From NCBI GenBank assembly GCA_026874595.1, contig CM049314.1, positions 28,597,729 to 28,661,728 on the forward strand: a stretch of 64,000 bases of DNA. The letters are read 5' to 3'. The position numbers were made by a program, and so were the translations under genes. This DNA is from Sipunculus nudus (taxonomy: Eukaryota > Annelida > Sipuncula > Golfingiida > Sipunculidae). Of this stretch, positions 22,971 to 34,349 are shown in pieces (within the stretch, counting starts at the first letter, position 1; each line of letters begins with the position of its first letter). A model generated the notes under the pieces. That model saw only the letters and a program-made list of their open reading frames with translations, searched no databases and had not been told where the DNA came from.

Positions 22971-23249
22971 AATTATCAGGGCTTTCAGGAAATTTCTGGC
23001 GTTAGCACCTTGTAGCAGTCAAAGACCATTACCGGGTGCCTTAACCGTATCCGTCAGTTTCGCTATATATAAGCAAATGTCCATATAACGTTATGTTAAT
23101 TACATAAATACGAAAAAAGATCATATTTACATAACTCTTCAAACTTGGACATGTATAACATCTCCGCTTTGGACGCTCTAAACCCAAATGGGATTCCCCA
23201 GAAATTTTGCCTGAGCGTAACGGACTCAAATTTTCTTCCAATTAAAGCC

Positions 23250-23288
<39 letters not shown>
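23250..23288. repeat. (TA)n microsatellite
   Basis: Pure TA tract in an intron of the minus-strand receptor gene, copy A. Confidence 0.95.
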
Positions 23289-23289
<1 letters not shown>

Positions 23290-23515
23290 CGCCCACAAAA
23301 TTTAAGTGTTTTTTTCAGAAATTTTACCTCGAATTCAACAGAGGGAAAAGCAATGATATATTTTGTAAGTATATACAAATTAGCACTTATTTTAAACATA
23401 CGTAATGGATTGTATTTGGTTCATATAAATTACTTTTTCGGCGAAATGTGATATTCTCTGTGCTTTATCTATATCCATTCACCATGCGTATGGATAAATG
23501 ACGACAGGTACTCAC

Positions 23516-23565
23516 CAAATAAAGTAGTGCACTCTTTAGGCGCTTCATTAGAACACCCACGTGAT
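23516..23565 (-). CDS. Receptor cytoplasmic-tail exon, copy A
   Basis: A 50-nt exon flanked on the minus strand by a strong TTCTTTTTTTGCAG acceptor and a GTGAGT donor. It enters in phase 2 and leaves in phase 1. Joined to the membrane exon at 25771 it codes SRGCSNEAPKECTTLF, a polar juxtamembrane tail. The paralogous exon at 55499-55548 has the same length and splice sites, which supports it as real. Confidence 0.7.
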
Positions 23566-25770
23566 CTGCAAAAAAAGAATAAAGATCTCCTTACTGTTTA
23601 CAGGTGTATTAGGTAAACTACATACGTAGAACGGTTCTATAATGCAAAATATCGCAAATTTTTATTGCATTCTTCGAAACTTTCATTAAAAAATTGCATT
23701 TGACAACGACGCTTTTTTTACTTTTAAAAACTTTTACAAGGGTATGACGGCCGAACTTAATCAATTAGGTAGGTAATGCATGCATACCAGTGTGGTTAAA
23801 TCAGCCTTTATGAGTCTAGGACCATCACGTAGGCCGGGAGTTACAAGGCTGAGACCTCAGCAAATGGCCCGCCACCTAACCAATATCCTTATGTGTCAAT
23901 AATGGGACAGAAAGAGCTTATACCAATAACATGAGAAAAGGGTTAAAGGTTCTGCTTCGAAAGAGCAATAATGTAGCAAATATATTTATCAGTTCTATCA
24001 TTCCAAGCTGCTTGTATAAGTTGAGTAATAACACTTAAAAAGGACTGTCAATTATTTTAAGCTTCAATGATCTCTTTGGGATACATGAATGAATGATTAA
24101 TTGAATGAATAAATGAATGAGTTTAAATTAATACTTGGGTCACAAGCATCAGTCAACAGATAGAAATGTCCAAAGTGAACAGAAAAGTAAGTTTCCAATC
24201 AATGTGTCATATTTTTTTCGAGACAATTCACCAATTTTATCAAATGGAATAGGTAATACCCATCCCAGTCCTGTCCGCCTGTAGCCACATATTGCTTGAA
24301 GTTTGTACATGATAAATGCAAATGCAGTCTAGGGCTGCCATTGCCTTGAGATATACTCAAAGCCACAACACCAACAGAGGGAAGCAGTCTTTTTTCTTCA
24401 AATGGTCTTCACATTTTATATTTTTTTTAATAGTATATCTCTGGTACATTGTGGGGAACCATAAAATCATCGAATCATTACAAAAATAAAATTGTTCCAT
24501 GTGACACTTTAGGCCAGATACCGTTTATTATATGGGTGTTCCTGTAAGCTTTGACAGTGGTCACACGTTCTAGCATGGCTGATTGTCTTAGAAATTACCA
24601 ACTGAATTTTCTTTGTAGGAATAAATTGCGATACTAAATGTATATATTTTCCACTCGCAATATTATTATCTATTAGTTGAGGTAAAGCATCTCTGACGTA
24701 CGGGGTATGATGACTGCCTCCTTGATGGAATGATGTAAATCAATTATTTGCCCATTATATTCAGCAGTCAACATCGGCCCCAACATTGTCTACGTCGATT
24801 ATGAAATCTTATCATAAAGATGGTCCTCTTAGAATATATGTTACCGAGGACAGATGTTTTGGTGTATATAGTCAACTGCTGCTCTAGATCAGAGGACATA
24901 TGACATGAATCAGTGATTGGCTTTTGCTAAAGAAGAACCTGACTTATAACCCAAACGTCGACAATAATCGTCCTGACTTCTAAATTTTCAGAGCGTAATA
25001 CATTACTCTGGCAAACATTGATGGTATTCTCGGTACCTGAAATAGAGCGACGAATACACCTTGCCATTGATTCTTCCTAGAACACACTCTCAATGTTCTC
25101 AAAGATGAATGTAGATGGAATTTAGAATTAGGTTATATAAACCATTTAATTATTTTAAAACCTGTGTCAACATAAAACAATGTTGGCATCGCTTTTGTGG
25201 TGTGATATTTCATATGTTGCAGCAACAATCATAGAAAAGAGCAATATTGTTGCTTAATGCCACTGATGCATGAATATATATCCTTGGAGGTAATAAGCCC
25301 TGGTAATTAGTCCATGGCAAAGGTAAAGCCTTGTTGAAGCTTGATCGCGAATACAAATGCGATTGCTTTTAATATGATTTTGTATAAGGAATTCAAGTAC
25401 TTAATTGCTTCTTTGGTGGGCGCTGTACAACCAAAGGATCCAGAGAATGTCCCACATATAAACACAAACATGCTTTTAAATCACATAACAGTTTTATCGA
25501 CAATGTACACATTGTTGCCAATCGTTTGCAATTACGAAACATGGATAATGGTTCTAACTGTTTGAGGATATATAAAATAAAAGACCCCTCTCCGTCAAGG
25601 TTAGATCACAAGAACCTCATTGCCGTTCTAGGCCAACTTCGGACATGTGGACCCTAGTACTAGACAACGAGTAAGCTCATATCTGTGAAGACTGAAATCG
25701 TGTCTTGTAAAATGTCTGATGGACCTACACCACTGCTGTATTTTATGGAGATGTAAAATTTTTACATTAC

Positions 25771-25861
25771 CTTATTAGCAATACAAGAAAGAAGACGATG
25801 AGAACGAGAGCGAGGACACCAAAGCAGACTCCTATTGCAATCTCCAAGTGATGTTCAACAG
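25771..25861 (-). CDS. Receptor transmembrane exon, copy A
   Basis: The minus-strand acceptor ATTTTCCAG and donor GTAATG bound 91 nt. Entry is in phase 1 (joining G+CT) and exit is in phase 2. The 29 codons contain EIAIGVCFGVLALVLIVFF followed by LVLLI, one clear membrane-spanning helix. Its neighbours in the transcript are the stalk exon at 26063 and the tail exon at 23516, both in compatible phase. The paralogous exon at 57649 keeps the same phases but is seven codons shorter. Confidence 0.8.
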
Positions 25862-26062
25862 CTGGAAAATATTTGACATCGAATGATGGATTTGTATGTT
25901 CATCGATAAATCGTCAAACGCTTTTTATGGTAAAATTCTATTGCATCACACTGAAATAATGGTACTGGAATCAATATATTATGTGATTTCGCGCATTGAT
26001 CTCCAATTGTTTATATTGGCTATTTATCAGAGGAATATTTAAACTTTATCATTAGCTTTTAC

Positions 26063-26179
26063 CCAGTCCGGGCATTTTGTTCCACTCTGCAGTGTGTGAA
26101 TATGGGTCCTCTGTTGAAATCTTGGGGTTCCCCGTTCCTGTCAAGTACTCATATGATGTCATAATTGATGATGAAACGG
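26063..26179 (-). CDS. Receptor stalk exon
   Basis: A 117-nt minus-strand exon with acceptor TTTTTAAAG and donor GTAAAAG, phase 1 at both ends, so it can be skipped or duplicated without frame change. It encodes a Ser/Thr-rich hydrophilic linker (VSSSIMTSYEYLTGTG, then EDPYSHTAEW), suited to a membrane-proximal stalk between a lectin domain and the membrane helix. It lies just outside the region shared with copy B, so copy B lacks it. The exon pairs in frame with 27551-27679 upstream and 25771-25861 downstream. Confidence 0.65.
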
Positions 26180-26924
26180 CTTTAAAAATATGAAATAATA
26201 TCTTTGAAAATACAGTAGAGTATTTTAAATTAACACGTTTGACGCACAATTGCGCATAGTAATATTAATGTAAATGATAGTATACTTGGTATTACTCCGA
26301 TGTACAAATTTAGAAAACGACCGACATACAAAATGAAGACATCAAATTGGCAAAGCAGAGAGCTATCCATTTATTTTAATCAGAAAATATTTTTTGAAAA
26401 TCATTGCCAAGCAATAAAATTCTTTTATTGTCAGAACGTTACTAATTACGTATTAAGGTAGAACCTTGAATAATACATTATTACATTTTACATTTTTTTA
26501 ATACATTTTACCATCGTTAAACTTTACATTGTGTTATAATGTACAAATTCCATCCTATCATTACACCATTCTTCCTTCGAATAATGTTTGTTTAGAGCAG
26601 GACGTTTTGTTAAGATTTCCGTATTTTAGGCAGGCAAGTAACCAAACACGGCAGACCTATCAGCCTAAAATTTAGATTAGACCATGTAAACTTACCATTA
26701 AACCAGCAAACAGCTAAATTATCCCAAGATAGTTTCTTACCGGACATTCCACATATGATGCATCACATTAAAAAAAATTTCTCTCATAAAAAAACAAGTT
26801 ATGGCGTAAATCAGAGTAACTTGAGGTGAGTATTTTATTATTTATTTCGTTATTTACAAATACATTTTTCTGTTGTCTTTCTTTAACTTGAAACAATTAA
26901 CTTTCTTACTGTGTAGTAAGTTAT

Positions 26925-27154
26925 TCAAAAAACCTCGTCGGACACCCAGAAATGGTCACAAGCATGTTCTTCTTCTGTGAAAGGATGATCCAAAGTATTT
27001 AGATTGATGTACGTTGCAATTATAAATTTGTGTTTTCTGCACACTTCTTCTGCTTGAGGAAAAGACAAGTCGTTACAGAAGAATATGGAACAGATTTTCC
27101 CGATCCGAATACATGCCAAGCTGTGCCATCCGAGAGATTTGCAATCATCACATT
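26925..27154 (-). pseudogene. C-type-lectin-like N-terminal half, exon or relic
   Basis: The acceptor TTCTTTTCAG opens a phase-1 frame: CDDCKSLGWHSLAC, then IFFCNDLSFPQAEEVCRKH, then a region ending CDHFWVSDEVF and TGA. The spaced cysteines, the SFPQAEEVC helix and the WVSD block resemble the first half of a C-type lectin-like domain. No convincing donor precedes the stop, and no C-terminal half follows before the stalk exon. On this strand it lies downstream of a lectin C-terminal half (27551-27679), the wrong order for one domain. It is either the start of a second, incomplete domain or a duplication relic. Confidence 0.55.
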
Positions 27155-27550
27155 CTGAAAAGAATATACAAACCGTTCTCGATAATATGGAATGAGTTTC
27201 ACAAAACTACACTTTTCGTACGTTTACTGGTTAACTGTACGCGAGCAGCTGAAAATACACTATTATGAGCCAGAGAAAAATGGAAAACAGTTTTTTTATA
27301 GTGAATGAATGGATTGATATAATCTTGATCTTAAAAAAGTCAGTGAACGTTATAATATAAAGCAGATACTCGCACATGTCTATCAATAAAAGGTTTATTA
27401 CTGCATACTATCTGCTAACAAAAAAAGCTGGACCATGATTAACAAAACTGATTGAAAATGTACATTTATCATTGATTCTAAAAATGTTCTATACTTAGGA
27501 CTTTAGTGACTTTGTATTTTGAACAGATACTGATATAAGCGTATACGTAC

Positions 27551-27679
27551 CTGTCTTTTGACAAATGTGTCCATAATTGTGTCCTTCGCAAGGAACTTGT
27601 GTTAGTGTTATATTAGGCTTTAACAAAACCGTACATGTTTGTGTAGCCTGTCCTGTGCTTGACGCTAAAGTTTGTTGGT
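27551..27679 (-). CDS. C-type-lectin-like C-terminal half exon
   Basis: A 129-nt minus-strand exon with acceptor CTACTTGTAG and donor GTACGT, phase 1 at both ends, 42 codons. QTCTVLLKPNITLTQVPC and EGHNYGHICQKT match the end of a C-type lectin domain, where the last two cysteines (VPC and ICQK) close the long loop. One N-glycosylation sequon (NIT) is present. It joins in frame to the stalk exon at 26179. The matching N-terminal half is not seen between 27680 and 28580. No ligand can be inferred. Confidence 0.65.
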
Positions 27680-28581
27680 CTACAAGTAGAACAAAATTCC
27701 GATTGTATCTGTCTGTATTAACAGTGTGATATAAGAAAACCTTGACTTGTAAATCTATGAGGTCAGCATTTTATATCCAGTGAAATTTTACATGTCCTGT
27801 AAAAATCATCTACCAGCTACTAGTTTATCAATTTCATAATTTATTTTATCCAAAGTATCCTAAACACACAAGGAATTGTACATATCCTAAACATGAGGAG
27901 TTGTTTTTACTAAACAGAAAGCATATATACATATATGTTTACTCGGTTGTCTCGTGGAAGGGGACTGCTTACTGGAGTTGAAAGGTGTGAGGACATTCCT
28001 GGTAGTCAATCAGATATTAGAATAACTCAGAAGATATCTCATAGCTTTTTTTTTTGTTATCGCCCTATCTCAGTCATATTGGATCTCTGGGAGGTGGTGT
28101 CATTTTGCCAGGTAGGATTGGCTTCTAATCATCATTTAACAGCTGTTAATTCATTTGTAACTTAAGTTAGGATTTCCTTCCCAGCAGCAAGGCCATGTTT
28201 ATCCAAACTATCAAAAAAACTCATTGGATAACAAATATCTTAAATATTTGGAGTTATTTTGGCTTTACCCAAAGAATATATGCGTAACTAACCATGTAAA
28301 TAAATGAGGAACAAGCTGAACCAGGATTTCATATTTTCTTTTGCTTGCACCACTGCAAAAAAAAAATAGCTACAATATGTTGTCAATATAACCATCCTCT
28401 CGGTAAATAATTAACACTAATTAAGCTTTGTGTTAGATCCTGTTACCAACATGTGTCTGATAAGCCCACAATTATCAACCACATGAGGCGAGTCATACTT
28501 TTATACACAGCAGATCTAGGCAAAGACGAAAGCTTGTGAAGTACATCCGTAGCATCTATTATTAAGCAGTTCTGAAAGAAA
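27680..28581. other. Intergenic region between opposite-strand genes
   Basis: No exon of either gene is recognised. A TTTTATA-like element near 28499 lies about 80 bp before the LRR-Ig start and could serve its promoter. The plus-strand frame at 27935-28165 has no domain features. Confidence 0.4.
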
Positions 28582-29904
28582 ATGAAGGCTCTGGACAATA
28601 GATGGGTTATCGCTTGCTCCTTGATTTTGGTGGCGCATGTGCGCATTTCTTCGAGTCGGATATGTAACAACCAAAGTGCGTGTATCCTTTGTTTTAACCA
28701 TGACTGGGATGGAATACTAAATTCGTCATTGACAAGTCCACTTTCTCCAAAGACAACAGTAAACTTTTCCGGTTGTGAGATTTCATACATCGGTTCATAT
28801 ATTTTTACTAGTCTGAGGAAGATTACTCGTCTAATACTAACACATAATAATATAACATCAGTTTCTGACTATATGTTCTATGGATTGTCTGGTATCACGG
28901 AACTGTATCTGGAATATAATAAAATAGAAAGATTACAATCTTTTGCATTTGTCAACCTGAGTCGGCTTAATATTCTGGACCTACACCGTAATAGACTCAA
29001 GCGTTTACCCGAGGAGGGGCCATTCAGCGGCCTGTCTGAGCTTAGCTATTTAGATCTTAGTTTCAATGAGTTTTCCAGCATACACTTTGAACATTTTGAC
29101 AAGCTACCCAGGTTGAAAGTGCTTCGGCTGTCAAATAACAAATTGCATGAGATAGGAATTGGACAGACATGGTTTGCTTTGCTTGAATGGTTGGATTTAA
29201 CATCGAACAAGATGAGGCTATTACCGAACTTCCCCTCATGTAATTCTACAATAACATTAATGGACAACGAGATTCATTGTGGGTGTAGATTTCTGAGTGT
29301 TGAAAATCTGCCTTCGTACACATGTAAGGTACAATTTCAGTGTGCTTCTCCTGCACGTTTCCATTACGTGGATAATTTTGTCAATATATCCTACATTAAA
29401 ACGGGCGTGACAAAAATAACAATAGTGTACAATTCTTCTATAATGGAAGAAAAGCTGCAGAATTTTCTTGCCCTATACAATGCCACATTTTTTTGTCAAA
29501 TTAATCCTCCACAATATGAATTCAACGGAAGCCATGTCAATTGTTACGGTTTCTCAAACCCTGCCCCAAGTCTTGAGTTGCACAGGGAAGGGGCATTAAT
29601 ATTGTCTAAGAGACCAGATGTGGATGACGCAGGTATAACATATTTGTCAGCAGCAATAAGCAACTCACAAGATGAATACACATGCGTTGCTAGAAATGAT
29701 GTGACCATGGAGAAGGTCGATGGTTTGCGGAGGATTTTGACCAGGACTACCAGTAGCAATTCTCACGATACAAATAAAACTGCAGCTGATTCTCATTATT
29801 CTACATTCGGTCAGGTCTCGTTGGTTCTGCTTTCCCTCACTTTTACGGCTCTTCTCCTCAGCATTGCAACTGCAGTGACCTACATTTGCAGAGTTGCTTT
29901 GTGA
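28582..29904 (+). CDS. LRR and Ig-like single-pass membrane protein
   Basis: An intact, intronless frame of 440 residues. A signal peptide is likely at residues 1-25 (hydrophobic WVIACSLILVAHV). A short cysteine-bearing cap (C28, C34, C37) precedes about five to six leucine-rich repeats of about 24 residues (81-215; cores LILTHNNIT, LYLEYNKIE, LDLHRNRLK, LDLSFNEF, LRLSNNKL, LDLTSNKM). A C-terminal LRR cap follows with C233, C235, C248 and C254. Then comes an Ig-like domain whose bridge cysteines are probably C321 and C368 (YTCVARN). A Ser/Thr-rich stalk and a membrane helix at about 409-433 complete it, with almost no cytoplasmic tail. Several N-glycosylation sequons are present. This is the LRRIG architecture of adhesion and recognition receptors. 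Function beyond surface recognition is not shown. Confidence 0.92.
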   Translation: MKALDNRWVIACSLILVAHVRISSSRICNNQSACILCFNHDWDGILNSSLTSPLSPKTTVNFSGCEISYIGSYIFTSLRKITRLILTHNNITSVSDYMFYGLSGITELYLEYNKIERLQSFAFVNLSRLNILDLHRNRLKRLPEEGPFSGLSELSYLDLSFNEFSSIHFEHFDKLPRLKVLRLSNNKLHEIGIGQTWFALLEWLDLTSNKMRLLPNFPSCNSTITLMDNEIHCGCRFLSVENLPSYTCKVQFQCASPARFHYVDNFVNISYIKTGVTKITIVYNSSIMEEKLQNFLALYNATFFCQINPPQYEFNGSHVNCYGFSNPAPSLELHREGALILSKRPDVDDAGITYLSAAISNSQDEYTCVARNDVTMEKVDGLRRILTRTTSSNSHDTNKTAADSHYSTFGQVSLVLLSLTFTALLLSIATAVTYICRVAL

Positions 29905-30035
29905 GAGATGTATATGAAAATGTTTGAAACACAGTCTTTAAATATAGAACGCTACTTTAGGGGCATTGTGCAGCACGCACATGTCCGAGCGATATAATCC
30001 CTGCTTGCATAATATATAATTCTACTGAGTCAACC

Positions 30036-30209
30036 ATGTATGCCTCTTGTTATTGCAAGCAACAGGTTGTTTCAAGCAACTGGTGTGACTATAAATTTGT
30101 ACAAAGATTGGCCGCAGATTACCGTGAAAGAACTTACGTAGACGATCACAACTTACGTGAAATTTCCGAGCACCAGTTTCAGACAGAAGCCAGATTTCTG
30201 CAAATAAAT
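30036..30209 (+). CDS. Exon-like open frame with consensus donor
   Basis: The frame ends at AATAAG|GTAAGA, a good splice donor, and encodes a polar peptide (DYRERTYVDDHNLREISEHQ, then FQTEARFLQINK). It lies 130 bp beyond the LRR-Ig stop. The LRR-Ig stop itself sits in TTT|GTGAGA, a donor-like sequence, but the phases of that donor and of acceptors here do not match. It could be an exon of another plus-strand transcript or chance; the upstream boundary is unknown. Confidence 0.22.
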
Positions 30210-30769
30210 AAGGTAAGATGAGGTAGATTCTGCTCTGTCTTCCCGAACACAAAACTGTACTGTTCACGGTAGAACAATGATCTTTTAGAAAGCCTTTAAA
30301 AAAACACCTGGATCATGCTTTATTACCATATGTCACCGCCGAGGAACTCCCCAATTCTTCAAAGGTAGCAGTCGAGTTTGGAACGCGAGAGACCAGATCC
30401 GTGTCCAGAGACTTTGCTCATTACACGGTGAAAAGTCTTAGTATTCAAGTGAATGAACAGTTATACATATAGTTTCAATTAATGTAACATCACAAATGTT
30501 ATAATTGAGTTTTTTTCAACAGATTATTGGCCTGCCTACTGCAAATCATTGACGCTCTCATATAACTTTTCTTAACATACCATAGATTGTGCATCCATAA
30601 ATAAACTGTGCCCACAGTAATTCATGTTTCATTCACCAAGGCAACAGGGGAAATTTAGTTTCGTAATTTGTAGAGTAAGACCCGTGTTGCAGACTGCAGG
30701 AACTGAAGACACACACCATGATGAATATGCATGCAAAATATCTTTGTAATCAATGGGTTATAGTAGTTC

Positions 30770-32010
30770 AGATACTGCAGCTTTTTTATCAAATTTTATT
30801 TAGTCTAATGGGTACTGCTGAGCCCCATAGTTCGGAGGATATGGGTGACAGAGACCTAAATTCAGGTTTCTAATTAAACTTTTCATGGACCGCCCTGGGA
30901 GTAAAACTCGAAGATTCTAGGTCCAGCGGTTACTATTTTGTGCCTGGTTAATGCACATAAGGACGGATGGACGGACAGATAGACGAAGGACAAAGGTGTG
31001 ATCGCTATAGCTCAGATTACTCTCAGTCAGCTGAGCTAACTAGCTAGAAAATGCATGTTAATACAACCATTCAGATGAGATATGTTTAATTTGCATATGA
31101 CCAGATTATTTATTCTGTTATAGTATATATATAAAAAAGTTGCGGTTATCTTAAATATTTGTATATGTGTTTGGCGGATGTGTACCAACACTGTTTACTT
31201 AAGACCTATTTCAATCAAATGTCCTTAGCTTTATTTTCCAATTGGCATAAACCCGGGGAGAGTTCTTTTGGCACAGTATTCTTGAGAATGGACTCGATGT
31301 GTTAATGAATATCTTCGTAATAAAAGTAAAACTATTAAACATTACTAATTGATAAGGACATCAAATGAACAATTAACGTAAATTTCTTCTTGGAATATTC
31401 AACGTGTTAAATAAAAAGACTTACTTCAATCCCTCATACGTGTTAATGCTATTAATGTTATTTTAAAGCTAGAAAATAGAGAAAGAAATGCGTAAAATAC
31501 AAAAAATCTAAGTGGCGCAATCAGTCTGTTGAAACTGGTGAAACACCCCATGATGATTATGCATGCAAACAATCATGGGGATTAATGCATTAGTCGTTCA
31601 GATACTGGAGCCTTTGTATCAAATTTTTAATTGTTCGGGGAGGGGGGAGGACCTCTGAGCTCTATAGCTCGGAGGATATGGGTAACATCAACGTATTTTC
31701 AGGTTTCCAAGGAGACGTTTCATGGACCTCCCTGTATGACAAGAGAGAAGATTTTAGGTCCATTCATTACGATTTGTGCCCTGTTAATAGATGACCGCAT
31801 CTTAAGAGGTCTCACAAATAGAGGAAAAAAGATTCGTAAAAATCGAAAAAAAAATCAAGTGGCGCCACCAGACTGTGGGCCTCCCTGAATGTTAAGTAAG
31901 AAGATTCTAGATCCAGAAGTTACGATTTGTGTCTGTTAACGGACAGACAGACAGACAGACGGACTGACGACGGACAAAGAGTGATCCCTATAGCTCAGCT
32001 GAGCTAATTT
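30770..32010 (+). repeat. GGCGCC-family repeat cluster
   Basis: At least three diverged units. Shared landmarks in order are ATGATGAATATGCATGCAAA, CAGATACTGGAGCCTTTGTA, a TTTTTAATT...GGGG block, TAGCTCGGAGGATATGGGTA, TTTCAGGTTTCCAAGGAGA, GATTCTAGGTCCAGCGG, GTGCCCTGTTAA, a GACG run and TAGCTCAG...CTGAGCTAA. The marker GGTGGCGCCACC is intact at 31859-31870 and degenerate at 31512. Units are about 350 bp. No coding role is seen. Confidence 0.85.
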
Positions 32011-32017
32011 TGGGTCA

Positions 32018-33560
32018 CGGTCACTAAATATATTCGGACCATAGTAGGGTATATCCTCATTAAGTATGAATGAAATCAGACGAAAAAAAAGTAGCATACT
32101 GATAAAGACGACGAATAATGATGATAATATTAATAAACAGACGTCTGTAAACTCTCATGGGACAGTCACGGATCTTCTCCTGTCACATTTTTGTAGTTTC
32201 CATATCATTCAAAACTATTAAAGCTATCATTACCAAACTTGTAACTGCACTCGGTCATTGTAAATTGCGCATGTCTTTAAAAATGTCACCTGCCTTCCTA
32301 TGCCGTACGGTATATCCGGAAACGTGGCCACTATAAAGTTCTGTGTCTTCTTTATCATATGGTTCCGCATGAGTGATTTCAAAGCGGTACCGCTATATTT
32401 GTTTGAACTAGACATGGTGGTAGGATTTTAATCCATTTGTCTGTATTCCGTATAGATAAGAAGAAAATCGACTAAAAAATATGACGTCACATTTTGTAAT
32501 TTGATTTTTTTTTCTAAAACTGTTGAACATATCGCTATCAAACTGACCACTGCACTCCTACGTTGTGGATGGTATATGTCTGTAAAGGTTTCGCGTTTCT
32601 AAGTGAAACCTTAAGGTAGCCTAACTGAAGATTGCTGAGTCAGCTGTGTCATATGGTTCCACCTGAGGGATTTACAGTGGTGCCTTCCGTAACGTTGGGA
32701 ATAAAATATAATTGATGATTTGTCACCCATTTATCTTTACTCCATATAGATAAAGAGAAAAATGACATTAAAAATCGGAAAAAAATGCACTTATTTACAT
32801 TCATGACCTTGAAAAATAGGTCAAGTTCACTTAAACTGGGTCAAATTAGTTTTACTATTGTAAGATGTATCCTTTGTGAGTATCAATGATATCGGATGAA
32901 AAAAAGTGCCAAGATAATAAAAATAAGCATAACCAGACATCTGTAACTGTCATGGGACAGTCACGGATCTCCAGCTATCCCCCCCCCCCCCGCCCCCTCC
33001 CATCCCTATCACCGGATCTCACACAGATAGTTTATCTACCTGTAACAGTTTAGGAACAACTGAAGTTCAGTAAAAGAAATGAAACTTGGCCTTTCACTTT
33101 GTGTTTTCAGAGGTGAACTAAAATGATGCCGTCCCTAATTTTAAATGGCATATTATTCCAAACTATTAAAGATATAATTACCAAATTTGCCACTGCACTC
33201 TTACATGGTAAATGACATATGCCTGTAAAGATTTATATGTCTAGGTCATATGGTTTATCCGAAAACGTAGCCTAACTGAAAGGTGCTTAATCAACTATAT
33301 CATATGATTCCGCATGAGAAATTCGATGGGGACCCCTGGTAATATTGGAAATCAAATATTATAGATGATTTATTCATCCTTATATCTGTGCTCCGTATAG
33401 ATTCGGAGATCATCCATATTGAAACTCCGAAAAAAATCGCACTCTTCGAACAATGTGACCTTGGGAGATAGGTCAAGGTCACTCAAACTTGGTCAAATCA
33501 TTAGGACTATAGTAGGGTATTTCCACAGTAAGTATGAATAAAATCAGACAGAAAAAAGTA
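32018..33560 (+). repeat. Second repeat family, three diverged units
   Basis: Units begin near 32208, 32510 and 33165. They share AAACTATTAAAG, CACTGCACTC, CATATGGTTCCGCATGAG, a CCGTATAGAT block, AGGTCAAGGTCACTCAAAC and ACTATAGTAGGGTAT. A block TCATGGGACAGTCACGGATCT recurs at 32155 and 32950. Short open frames here are by-products. Confidence 0.75.
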
Positions 33561-34340
33561 GCAGAATAATAAGTAAAAAGAAAAAAAAATAACAATGCCA
33601 AAAACAAATATCTCCAACAATAAAATTGGGGGAGAAGCTAAAAACAAAACATATTCTCTACCTATAGGATAGTTGGATATAACTAGAATGGCCTCCTTTT
33701 TGCAGAGCATAACCAGACATTTGTATCCCCATGGGCCATCCCAAAACAATTCTTCATTTCTGCAGATTTTATTAAGAAGATCAAGGTAAAGGTGACCGGT
33801 TTTCGATCTCTTGCCAAATTGTTGCCAGAAAGAATTGGCGTGTCAAATTGAAAAAAAATCAGTACTTCCAAAGTTAAAGGGTCACAATAATCCTAGAATT
33901 GCGAAAATGTGACCTTGAAAATCAAGGACAAGGTCACCAATACCCGAAATATTCCGTCAACTCCGTTAAAACAACTTCTGGAAAATGTTTTAATACTTCA
34001 TAAGTTATTGTGTCAACAAACCAATAAATAAAATTCGGCTTGTTCGACCTTAAAGATCCTGGTCAAAAACACCGGTTTTGAAATCGTCCAAGAAATTGGT
34101 AGGAACAATTCGTGTACCAAATTTGAGGACAAAATGGGAAATACTTCAAAGGTTATAAGGCTCACCAAAATCTTACATTTCGGAAGATTTGAACTTGAAG
34201 ATTAGGGTCAAAGTCACTGGTTTTAGAACTCGTCCGAGGACTTGGAAGAAACAATTAGCGTTTCAAATTATGGAGTAAAATATGCAGCCTTGCAAAAGTT
34301 CAGAATATCAAACATAAACGATAGAAAAACAACATGTCTC
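33560..34340 (+). repeat. AGGTCA-rich repeat sequence
   Basis: Continues the array with repeated GACCTTGAA and AAGGTCAC/AAAGTCAC motifs around 33900-34220 and related blocks (GAACAATTCGTGTACCAAAT, AAACAATTAGCGTTTCAAAT). No gene is seen. Confidence 0.55.
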
Positions 34341-34349
34341 CCTTGAAGG

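Larger units (their letters stand above)
19870..26010. repeat. Duplicated segment, copy A
   Basis: Ordered matches in the same orientation to 53050-57862 run through introns as well as exons: around 20040/53660, 20260/53870, 20470/54025, 20935/54355, 23420/55405, 23750/55735, 24240/56160, 24700/56590 and 25771/57649. Both copies start beside GGCGCC-type repeats. Copy A is about 1.3 kb longer, mainly because of extra sequence at about 21.0-23.4 kb. Confidence 0.85.

Noticed and set aside
28443-28790. 115-codon minus-strand frame
   Set aside because: Antisense to the start of the intact LRR-Ig gene, with no domain of its own.
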